From: JAFNGF01 sp964567045 | GTDB taxonomy: Bacteria > Planctomycetota > Phycisphaerae > Sedimentisphaerales > Anaerobacaceae | DNA length: 64,000 bases | Reading direction: 5' to 3' | NCBI GenBank assembly: GCA_964567045.1 | Contig: CAZMLE010000015.1 | Span: 1 to 64,000, forward strand | In this document: positions 25,638-33,870 of the stretch, piece after piece | Layout: each line of letters starts with the position of its first letter | Position numbering within the stretch: position 1 is the stretch's first letter | Position numbers and translations under genes: made by a program | The notes under the pieces: generated by a model | Seen by the model: only the letters and a program-made list of their open reading frames with translations | The model's database searches: none | Told to the model about the DNA's origin: nothing

Positions 25638-26843
25638 ATGACAAAACGTATCGCCATTTTAGGTTCGACTGGTTCGGTGGGCAGAAAGGCACTGCGGGTA
25701 ATAGATGCACTTGGCCCTGAGTACGTGATTATCGCATTGAGCGCTCACACAAGCGTTGAGCTTTTGGCTGAGCAGGCCAGGCGTTACAGGCCGAAATACG
25801 TCGCCGTCACAGATGCCAAGCATGCGGCGAAGGTTAAGGATTTGGTCCGCGATTTGGACGCAGAGGTTCTGGCCGGGCCGGAGAGTCTGGTTGAGATCGC
25901 AGACCTTGAAGAGGCTGATATTGTTCTTACTGCCGTTGTCGGCGCTGCCGGTCTGTCCTCGGCTTTATCGGCCGCCAAGAAGGGCAAAAAACTTGCTATC
26001 GCCAATAAAGAGCCGCTCGTTATTGCAGGTGAGCTGCTTACAAAAACCGCCAGCCAGAGCGGCAGCACAATTTTGCCGGTGGACAGCGAGCACTCAGCGA
26101 TTTGTCAGGCTATGCGGTCAGGCTCACGCCAGGAAGTTAGTAGAATCATACTGACTGCTTCGGGCGGGCCATTTAGAAAAGCCGGCATCGAGGATTTGCA
26201 GTATGTAACGCTGGAGCAGGCGCTGGCTCACCCAATATGGGACATGGGGCCGAAAATAACTATTGATTCGGCGACAATGATGAACAAGGCCTTCGAGGTT
26301 ATCGAGGCCCACTGGCTTTTTGATATGCCGGTGGAAAGGATAGAGGTTCTGGTCCACCCGGAGTCAATAGTTCATTCGCTGGTTGAATTTGTGGATGGCT
26401 CGGTAATCGCACAAATGGGTCAGCCCGATATGTGTCTGCCGATTCAGTATGCTCTGACGTATCCTGCGCGTGTTGCCGGGATCGGCAAGCCTCTCCGGCT
26501 GGAAGAAATTGGCACGCTTACGTTTGAGAGGCCGGATTTCCAGACGTTTCGTGCGCTGCCGTTAGGGTACGAAGTTGCGCGGACAGGCGGCACGGCGCCG
26601 GTGGTTTTCAATGCTGCTAATGAGGCCGCCGTGCAAGAGTTCCTGGCGGGTACCATTAAATTTGTTAATATAGTTGAGCTAACCGAGCACTGCCTGAACA
26701 AACATAATGTTAAAAGACAGGTCGGCCTTGAAGAATTACTTGAGGCGGATGCCTGGGCAAGAAGAGAGGTCAAAAATAGTCTAAAGCAAAAAGCGTTTAG
26801 CCGTCGTCGCCACGGCGACGGTCAAATCCAAATCACGATTTGA
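25638..26843 (+). CDS. dxr: 1-deoxy-D-xylulose 5-phosphate reductoisomerase
   Basis: This is the second step of the MEP isoprenoid pathway, making MEP from DXP with NADPH. The NADPH-binding KRIAILGSTGSVG is at residues 3-15; metal and substrate motifs LPVDSEHSAICQ, LTASGGPF and TIDSATMMNKAFEVIEA are present, followed by HPESIVHSLVEF. The last residues (SRRRHGDGQIQITI) come from a CCGTCG...CGACGG palindrome of a dispersed repeat family that has replaced or extended the natural C-terminus. Confidence 0.95.
   Translation: MTKRIAILGSTGSVGRKALRVIDALGPEYVIIALSAHTSVELLAEQARRYRPKYVAVTDAKHAAKVKDLVRDLDAEVLAGPESLVEIADLEEADIVLTAVVGAAGLSSALSAAKKGKKLAIANKEPLVIAGELLTKTASQSGSTILPVDSEHSAICQAMRSGSRQEVSRIILTASGGPFRKAGIEDLQYVTLEQALAHPIWDMGPKITIDSATMMNKAFEVIEAHWLFDMPVERIEVLVHPESIVHSLVEFVDGSVIAQMGQPDMCLPIQYALTYPARVAGIGKPLRLEEIGTLTFERPDFQTFRALPLGYEVARTGGTAPVVFNAANEAAVQEFLAGTIKFVNIVELTEHCLNKHNVKRQVGLEELLEADAWARREVKNSLKQKAFSRRRHGDGQIQITI
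26801..26821. repeat. CCGTCGCC-type palindrome at the dxr 3' end
   Basis: ccgtcgtcgccacggcgacgg has arms CCG-TCGCC and GGCGA-CGG with a TCG bulge, preceded by gtttag. Related copies are at 35546-35568, 58017-58039 and 62521-62540. Confidence 0.65.
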
Positions 26844-26868
26844 CTCTTTCGCGAGACAGGAATCACTA

Positions 26869-29049
26869 ATGTCTGAATCAAAAACTTCATTTGGTAAGAA
26901 TCTTCGAGGGTTTTTGTGGATTTGTATTTTTGCCGCGGTTGTTTATATAACTATCCGCAACATCCATGTTTTCGGCAACGTCCTTGTGGTGCTGCTCGGA
27001 TTCGGAATGGTGGTTCTGGTTCATGAGTTCGGTCATTTCATGGTCGCTAAGCTATCGGATATCCACGTTGAGGCCTTTTCTATTTTTATGCCTCCAATTC
27101 TACTCGGGCTGCGCAGGACGGAATCCGGCCTTCGGTTTCGGATACTGCCAAAATTCTTTCCCAAAGACAATGACGAGGCAGGCGAAGGGCAACTTTGCTT
27201 TACGGTCGGGAAAAAGGGCAAGGCAGGAGAGACCGAGTATCGCATCGGTCTTATTCCCTTCGGAGGTTTTGTCAAGCTTCTGGGCCAGGACGACACCAGC
27301 CCGGTTGAGGCCGGTGATGACCCGCGTTCGTTCTCCAACAAGCCGGTGAGCACCCGCGTGCCCGTTATCGCGGCGGGTGTTATCTTCAACGTCGTTAGCG
27401 CCGTAATTATTTTTATGATAGTTTTTCTGATCGGCATAAAGTTGCCGCCCCCGGTTGTAGGGGCGGTAGTGCCGAATTCGCCGGCCGCCAAGGCGGGCCT
27501 GAAGCCGGGCGACGAGATTATCAAGATTGCCGGCAAGAGCAAGAACCTCGACTTTGGCAATATTTTAATAGCTGCAGCTTTGTCAAACCAGGGCCAAGAA
27601 ATTGCGTTAAGAGTCAGGCACGAAAACGGCTCTGAAGATGATTTCAATCTTGTTGCTGAGCGGCTGCCGGGAGCACAGTTGAGAGATTTTGGCATCGACC
27701 CGCCCATGAGTCTGACTTTAGCAGAGGTTGCCGACGTTAACGATTTGCTCAAAAAAACAGGCTTGCTTCCGGGCGACCGGATCATCTCTGTCAACGGCAG
27801 GCAAATACAATCTCACTGGCAGTTGGTTGAGCTTATTCAAGGCGCCCTTGCCCCGACCGCCGGGATCGGCGCCGAGCGTGCCGGCAAGTTAATCGAGACC
27901 GAGCTTGCGCTGGATTTGAGTCCCGCCGAAGGAGAAGTTAAGTCCGAGTCTGATCTTAGCCACGTTTGCTTTATGGTTCCGCGTTTGCGGATAGCGGCTG
28001 TTGCCGGGGCCGCGGACCAGGCGCCAGCAGGGTCTTTGTTGGAAAGGGTCAAAAGCAAACTGCTTGCCTTGTTTGGTAAAGCAGGCGCCGGCCCAGAAGA
28101 TACGCCTGCGCAAACTGATCTGAAAAGCGGCGATATTATTGTGGCGATCGGCGGCGTGCAAAACCCTACCTATAGGGAGATGCGCGATGTCACTGTCGAG
28201 TACGAGGGCAAAAAGCTGCCCGTCCAGGTGCTGCGGGCGGCCGGCGATGGTGCGCAAGAGGTCCTTGGATTTGAGGTCGTGCCGAAGCGGCCGGCAGGTA
28301 GTGACAGGGTTATGATCGGCGTGGTAGTGGTGCTCGATGCGGAGCATCCGGTTGTCGCCAAGACCATAGCAGCAAAAGATGGTTCCTCCCCGTTTGCGTC
28401 GGGGTCTGAAATTCCTCGCGGAGCCGTGATAACTGCGGTTAATGGAGTAACAGTATCAAGTTTCTACGACATCATAAAAGAAATCCGGCAATGTTCCGGC
28501 GGACAAATTACGATTGATCGCCTTGACCAAGAAACAGCAGGTGTGGCTGTCTTGAATGTGGATGCCGGCAGAGAGCTTATTACTGTTGAATCTACCGCTA
28601 CTGAATTCATTCCTTTCAATCGTATGGAGAGACTCTACCAGGCGAGTGGGCCGATCGACGCCATCGCGATGGGATACAGAAGGACCGTTATGTTTATTGC
28701 CCAGGCTTACGTGACACTTAAGCGCCTGGTTGGAGGGGCGGTCAGTCCGAAACATCTTATGGGCCCGGTGGGAATCATAGCAGTAAGCTACCACATTGTT
28801 GCCGAGCAGCCGCTGATTGATTACGTCTATCTTCTCGGCCTGATAAGCGCCGTAATTGCCGTATTTAATTTAGTGCCTTTGCCGCCATTGGATGGGGGGC
28901 TGATTGTGCTAATGCTGGTTGAGAAGGTTAAAGGCTCAGCCCTGAGTGAGCGGACCCAGGGCGTGATTGTTTATGCCGGCTGGGTCCTTATAGGAACGTT
29001 TCTTCTATACGTAACGTTTAACGATATCGTCAGAAGTTTTTTTAGCTGA
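26869..29049 (+). CDS. rseP: RseP-type site-2 intramembrane metalloprotease, enlarged
   Basis: This zinc protease cleaves transmembrane substrates such as anti-sigma factors. HEFGH is at residues 52-56 in a membrane helix; the second metal site is NLVPLPPLDGG near the C-terminus (about residue 670). At 726 residues it is much longer than the usual 420-450. The extra length lies in the periplasmic middle, where at least three PDZ-like blocks can be seen (VVPNSPAAKAGLKPGDEIIK; LLKKTGLLPGDRIISVNG; TDLKSGDIIVAIGG). It is 26 bp after dxr, a common order in bacteria. Confidence 0.9.
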   Translation: MSESKTSFGKNLRGFLWICIFAAVVYITIRNIHVFGNVLVVLLGFGMVVLVHEFGHFMVAKLSDIHVEAFSIFMPPILLGLRRTESGLRFRILPKFFPKDNDEAGEGQLCFTVGKKGKAGETEYRIGLIPFGGFVKLLGQDDTSPVEAGDDPRSFSNKPVSTRVPVIAAGVIFNVVSAVIIFMIVFLIGIKLPPPVVGAVVPNSPAAKAGLKPGDEIIKIAGKSKNLDFGNILIAAALSNQGQEIALRVRHENGSEDDFNLVAERLPGAQLRDFGIDPPMSLTLAEVADVNDLLKKTGLLPGDRIISVNGRQIQSHWQLVELIQGALAPTAGIGAERAGKLIETELALDLSPAEGEVKSESDLSHVCFMVPRLRIAAVAGAADQAPAGSLLERVKSKLLALFGKAGAGPEDTPAQTDLKSGDIIVAIGGVQNPTYREMRDVTVEYEGKKLPVQVLRAAGDGAQEVLGFEVVPKRPAGSDRVMIGVVVVLDAEHPVVAKTIAAKDGSSPFASGSEIPRGAVITAVNGVTVSSFYDIIKEIRQCSGGQITIDRLDQETAGVAVLNVDAGRELITVESTATEFIPFNRMERLYQASGPIDAIAMGYRRTVMFIAQAYVTLKRLVGGAVSPKHLMGPVGIIAVSYHIVAEQPLIDYVYLLGLISAVIAVFNLVPLPPLDGGLIVLMLVEKVKGSALSERTQGVIVYAGWVLIGTFLLYVTFNDIVRSFFS

Positions 29050-29060
29050 CAGGATATTTC

Positions 29061-30413
29061 ATGATAAATTCGAAATTCCCGCCGGAGGCGGACGAGTATC
29101 ACAAAACCATTTTTGACGCCCTCGAACAGGCGGACCCGGAGGTTTATCGGCTGATAACCAAAGAGTACGAAAGACTGCAAAACACGCTGCAGCTTATCGC
29201 CGCCGAAAATCAATGCTCGCCGGCGGTCCTGGCGGCTCTGGGCTCGGTGATCCAGAATAAGACCACCGAAGGCTTTGTCGGCGCCAGGTTCCACGGGGGC
29301 TGCCAGGTTGTTGACCAGGTGGAAGAATTGGCCATCAAAAGGGCTAAAGACGCTTTTGGCGCCAAGTACGCCAATGTCCAGCCTCATTCCGGCACCGGCG
29401 CCAACCAAATCGTTCTGACCGCCCTTCTGCGAACAGGCGATAAGATACTAAGTCTCGGACTCGATCAGGGCGGGCACCTTTCACATGGCGCAAGGGTCTC
29501 CTTCACCGGCAAATTCTTCAACGTGGAAAACTATTACGTTGATAAGGACACTTACCTTCTGGACTACGAGGCGATCAGGGACAGAGCACGCAACGTCAAG
29601 CCAAAGCTGATTATATGTGGCGCAAGCGCGTACTGCCGAACGATAGATTTCAAAAAATTCAGAGAGATTGCAGATGAAGTTGGGGCGTATCTTTTGGCGG
29701 ATATTTCACACATCGCGGGCCTGGTAATTGCCGGCGCCCATCCTTCGCCTGTGGATTGTGCACATTTTTCAACCACCAGTACGTACAAGCCGGGCGGGCC
29801 GCGGGGCGGCCTGATAATAATGGGCAAAGACTACGACCAGAAAATAATGGTGGGCACAAAGTCTATTGCTTTATGGCAGCACATAGAAAAAACAACATTT
29901 CCCGGCGTGCAGGGAACGCCGTATCTGAATAACATCGCCGCCAAAGCGGTTTTCTTCAAAGAAACGCTTTGTGAAGAATACAGGCAAAGACAATTCAAAA
30001 TCATAGAAAATGCCAAGGCGCTCGCCGCGAGCCTGCTGGAGCTGGGTCATGATGTAGTAACCGGCGGCACGGACAACCACATGATCCTGGTAAACGTTGC
30101 TAATTTCCGCGCGGGCCTGACCGGCGTCATGGCACAAAAATGCCTCGAAGATTGCGGCATAGTCGTCAACATGAACCGGCTGCCCTATGACAAAAAAGGC
30201 CCTACGATTACCAGCGGCATCAGGCTGGGCACGCCAATCGTCACCAAAGACGGTATGGGGCCTGACCAAATGCACAGCATAGCGCTGCTAATAGATTCCG
30301 CGCTGCGGAAAGTGGAAATAATAAGTGACGCCGAATTCAGAATAGATGAATCCTTCAGGAACAAGACACTCGCCAGAGTAGAGGAATTGTGCAGCAAATT
30401 CCCAATGTGCTGA
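29061..30413 (+). CDS. glyA: Serine hydroxymethyltransferase
   Basis: This PLP enzyme interconverts serine and glycine with tetrahydrofolate. Motifs: LIAAENQCSPAVLAALGS, VQPHSGTGANQIV, LLADISHIAGLVIAGAHPSP. The PLP-lysine region reads STTSTYKPGGPRGG where most GlyA proteins have TTTHKTLRGPRGG, so this belongs to a divergent branch. Length is 450. It begins 12 bp after rseP and closes the operon. Confidence 0.9.
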   Translation: MINSKFPPEADEYHKTIFDALEQADPEVYRLITKEYERLQNTLQLIAAENQCSPAVLAALGSVIQNKTTEGFVGARFHGGCQVVDQVEELAIKRAKDAFGAKYANVQPHSGTGANQIVLTALLRTGDKILSLGLDQGGHLSHGARVSFTGKFFNVENYYVDKDTYLLDYEAIRDRARNVKPKLIICGASAYCRTIDFKKFREIADEVGAYLLADISHIAGLVIAGAHPSPVDCAHFSTTSTYKPGGPRGGLIIMGKDYDQKIMVGTKSIALWQHIEKTTFPGVQGTPYLNNIAAKAVFFKETLCEEYRQRQFKIIENAKALAASLLELGHDVVTGGTDNHMILVNVANFRAGLTGVMAQKCLEDCGIVVNMNRLPYDKKGPTITSGIRLGTPIVTKDGMGPDQMHSIALLIDSALRKVEIISDAEFRIDESFRNKTLARVEELCSKFPMC

Positions 30414-30444
30414 GCAGGAAAAATCCTAAACCCTAAACAAAGTG

Positions 30445-33400
30445 TCACTGCCCATCCGGCCGCGGACAGTTGTTCGCTAACTGGTCGTCACGCTTTTTCC
30501 AGTTAGTTATCAGCATAGCCAAATCATTAGTGAACACGCGATACCTCTGGAAAACTTGGGCCTTGTGGTCGATATCAGCACAAGGATCGGCAGTGTCGAT
30601 TTCCTTCTTCCAGTTTTTGATAATCAGAGCCAAATCATCCGTGAACACTCGATAGTTGGTGAAAGTCTGGGTCCTGCCTGAAGCATCACCGTCGCACTGA
30701 TAGTGGCTGCCATCGGATGGCGAAGCGCACCAGCAGCTTGGGTCTGCGCCGACAGCAGCATACTCCAGAAAATCGGCATACTGCTGGGCGTACTGCGGCG
30801 TGTCTGGAAAGCAGTTCTTACGGACAAGTAATCTGACTTGTACAGTTTGGGGACTATTCATCGCTGGCGAACCCGAAACTGTCAGCGTGCAATTATATTG
30901 GTCTGCAGAGAGGCCCGCCGTATTCACTCGAAGCCAGGCGGTGTTTCCCTCGCCTTTTGAGCTGCCGGACTTTGGGTGCACTTGCAGCCAATCACAGTCG
31001 TAGCTGATTTGCCAATTTAGAGTTGCTGCTCCTGAATTTCGTATAATGAGAATTTGGCTATCCGGGTCTGGGGAACCTATCGTGGTCTCGAATTGAAACC
31101 ACCAGAATGAAAGTTCGATTGCAGGCTGGGCTTCATAGGCTCCCATATCAATGGCCTTGCCTACCAGTCGTGGTTTGCCGCTGAAGTCTGTTTCGTTAGG
31201 CTGTGGTGAGTACTGCGGGTCGCCGGCATCAATGCATGGTGAATCGGGCAACAGTTCGCAATAGGACCGAGCCGGATAGAGTCGCCGGATTTCCTCAGGC
31301 GATAAAGCCCGGTCCCAGACCGCAACTTCATCTATTACGCCGTTGAAAAACCCGTTGTCTCTTCGGAAATACCTGTGTCTGCCAATATCAACATAATCCA
31401 CCGAAGTGACATAATCACCCTTCTGGTTATTTGCGGCTCTACTTACTTCGAGTCCATCTATATATAAGATAAAATCACTCGTATTAACAGTCATGGCATA
31501 ATGATGCCATTCGTTATAATCTTTCTTCGGGTGGGTAAGTTCCTGCAAAACGCCGGCGCTACTTTGAATTCCGGCAAATGCGTAGGGCGAATCGCGCAGC
31601 CGTTCCGTCGCTAAAACGATAATACTGCGGGAAGCAGGTGTGGCATCATCATCTCTCTGAGAGAATATCATGTTTGTATTATTTCTGCCTCCTCCCAGAG
31701 CACGATGATTAGCCCAGGCTGAAACTGTAAACTCTGTTGAAGTTACTGCGTTGCCTGAGAGAGATACATAGTCATCGACGCCATCAAAGCTCAGAGCGCC
31801 GCCGAGCCAGCCGGTTGTCCGTTGCGCCCCACGGATAGTTCCGTGATTGCCACCGACCGAATCGTATGCTATGTCGCCTTGCTGTTCGTCAAACTTCCAG
31901 TGGGCAAGCAAGCCTTCCGGTAGCCCAGCAAAACGCGGGTCGGCGTTAATGTTACCTTCTCCGGGCCAGCCGCCCTGCACATCACTGTAGGTTACCGTAA
32001 TTGTGAAATTATCGCCGAACCAAATTTCATTGCCGCCGTTCCAAAGAATCGAGTTGAGCAAGGTAACCTTGCCCTTACCGGAACCGGACTTGCAGGCTAA
32101 TGTTGCGCCCTCTGCCGCTTTGTTCCCGATAAAGGTGCAGTTTGCAATAAATACGTTAGCATCAGAGTAAGCCAGTATTGCTGCACCCTGCGTAGCCGCG
32201 TTTTCACTGAAGAGGCTGTTCGTAATCACAATAGAGGCATATTCGCAGAAGATGGCTCCGCCCGATGTGGCGGAGTTTCGTGTGAATGTGCATCTGACTA
32301 AGGTTGGGCCGGACCCCGGCTCACAAAAGAATGCGCCGCCCCAGGTTGCTGAGTTTTCGTCGAAGGTGCAGTCGGTTAGCGTTGGTTTGCCAGAGGCAGC
32401 GAACATGCCGCCGCCGGGCGCAGCGGCGGAGTTTCGGCTGAAGGTGCACTTGATCAAATGGGGGCTGCTGTCGGTACAGCAGACGCCGCCACCCTGACCT
32501 GCCTGACCGTTGGTGACTGTAAATCCATTCAATGTACAATCAGGACCTTCACCGCTCTTGAAGGTCACAACCGAGCCTTTCTGGCCGCCATCAATAATTG
32601 TTGCAGCTACTACGTTGGGATTGTTGGAGTCTGTGCTCGTTAGGGTGATATTCTTGCCCGTGAAATTGATATTTTCGAGGTACGTGCCGGGATATACTGT
32701 GACCTTGTCGCCATTTTGCGCTGAATCGATGCCCTTCTGGATGGTCGCAAAAGCAGCCGATGGACTCAGACCATCATTATTATCGTGCCCTTTGACTGCA
32801 TCGACATAGTAGTCACGGCGAGCAGCGATATAGTACGAAACGTAAATGTCCCGCGACGACCTGTCTTCTCCCAATTGCCTCATAAAGTACAGGGCCGTGC
32901 CGTCGCTGGAAATGCAGGGATGGTATGTGTGTCCGCCAGGCGTATCAAAAAACGCCAGATGCTCGACATTTACGAACGGTTCGATCAAAGAGAGGCGGCT
33001 CGCCCTGAATAACTGCGAAGTATTTCCATCATTGCGACTGGACGCAAAATACAAGATAAGGCCGTCGGGCGAAGCCGAAGGAGCTTGATCCATAAAGGGC
33101 GAGCTAATTGCCGCACAGGTTGTCACACCACTATCAAAAGGCGAATTTCTATCAGCTCTGGCAGCTATCCAGATGTCCCATTCTTGGTGGCCGGCGGTGA
33201 CGCCGTATGCCCCGAAGAAAACAGTCAGCTCATCGGCTGTCAGTTTCGGCATTACAACACGATCGCTGAGCATATTTAATTCGGCGATATCTGCACCTTT
33301 TGGCCAGAGGTCATTAACCGAAGCCCGCTTGCTGACCGCAAGTGCAAATCTGCCGCCATGCTCTTTGTGATAGTACATCCGCAGATTGTCGGGCGAAACC

Positions 33401-33756
33401 CAGGGACAAAGAATGTGCGTGTCGGGTTCATTCAGCTCGCTTATTTCTGCTATGGAGGTAAATGGCCCGGATGGTTTATCTCGTCTGGCTTGATATATTC
33501 GGCCATAGTAGAAACTGTCGGTACGCACTCTTGAAAAGTAAAGACTTAATCCGTCAAATGAGATAAATGGCGCCCACTCTTCGTATTCGGTATTGACCTC
33601 AGTTACCGGCGCCGGAGTCGTCCACTGCTGCTGGTCAAGCACCTGTACGGCCCAGGTAGAGCCATACGAAGCCAGAATCGCCGGAATCGTCACAAAAAGC
33701 AGATTCATCCTTCGCAGTAGCCCTGCTACGGAGAATAGATTAGTCCGCAGGTTCAT
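30445..33756 (-). CDS. Large secreted PD40 propeller / beta-helix / LamG protein with C-terminal YRVFTNDLA repeats
   Basis: Start ATG 33756 has AAGGAGG 8 nt upstream. The 1,103 residues run in order: signal segment; PD40/WD40-like propeller (about 30-330, repeats such as APFISFDGLSLYFSR); right-handed beta-helix with a DGLSPSAAFATIQKGIDSAQ head (about 340-600); LamG-like domain (LLAHWKFDEQQGDIAYDSVG, about 620-820); IDMGAYEAQP linker; BACON-like domain (about 860-960); then two repeats, GRTQTFTNYRVFTDDLALI and KAQVFQRYRVFTNDLAMLIT, each ending NW-KK. The paired C-terminal repeats look like a dockerin-like or surface-sorting module of this lineage. It is probably exported and glycan-binding. 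Confidence 0.78.
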   Translation of the reverse strand: MNLRTNLFSVAGLLRRMNLLFVTIPAILASYGSTWAVQVLDQQQWTTPAPVTEVNTEYEEWAPFISFDGLSLYFSRVRTDSFYYGRIYQARRDKPSGPFTSIAEISELNEPDTHILCPWVSPDNLRMYYHKEHGGRFALAVSKRASVNDLWPKGADIAELNMLSDRVVMPKLTADELTVFFGAYGVTAGHQEWDIWIAARADRNSPFDSGVTTCAAISSPFMDQAPSASPDGLILYFASSRNDGNTSQLFRASRLSLIEPFVNVEHLAFFDTPGGHTYHPCISSDGTALYFMRQLGEDRSSRDIYVSYYIAARRDYYVDAVKGHDNNDGLSPSAAFATIQKGIDSAQNGDKVTVYPGTYLENINFTGKNITLTSTDSNNPNVVAATIIDGGQKGSVVTFKSGEGPDCTLNGFTVTNGQAGQGGGVCCTDSSPHLIKCTFSRNSAAAPGGGMFAASGKPTLTDCTFDENSATWGGAFFCEPGSGPTLVRCTFTRNSATSGGAIFCEYASIVITNSLFSENAATQGAAILAYSDANVFIANCTFIGNKAAEGATLACKSGSGKGKVTLLNSILWNGGNEIWFGDNFTITVTYSDVQGGWPGEGNINADPRFAGLPEGLLAHWKFDEQQGDIAYDSVGGNHGTIRGAQRTTGWLGGALSFDGVDDYVSLSGNAVTSTEFTVSAWANHRALGGGRNNTNMIFSQRDDDATPASRSIIVLATERLRDSPYAFAGIQSSAGVLQELTHPKKDYNEWHHYAMTVNTSDFILYIDGLEVSRAANNQKGDYVTSVDYVDIGRHRYFRRDNGFFNGVIDEVAVWDRALSPEEIRRLYPARSYCELLPDSPCIDAGDPQYSPQPNETDFSGKPRLVGKAIDMGAYEAQPAIELSFWWFQFETTIGSPDPDSQILIIRNSGAATLNWQISYDCDWLQVHPKSGSSKGEGNTAWLRVNTAGLSADQYNCTLTVSGSPAMNSPQTVQVRLLVRKNCFPDTPQYAQQYADFLEYAAVGADPSCWCASPSDGSHYQCDGDASGRTQTFTNYRVFTDDLALIIKNWKKEIDTADPCADIDHKAQVFQRYRVFTNDLAMLITNWKKRDDQLANNCPRPDGQ

Positions 33757-33870
33757 AATTCCTACCTCCTTCAAAGCTGTCCTATTATACAATGTACAAG
33801 GGCGTTTTTCAACCAATAGCGATATTTTCAGGCTTTCTTTGACTTCACAAATGATGTATAAGCATGCTTT

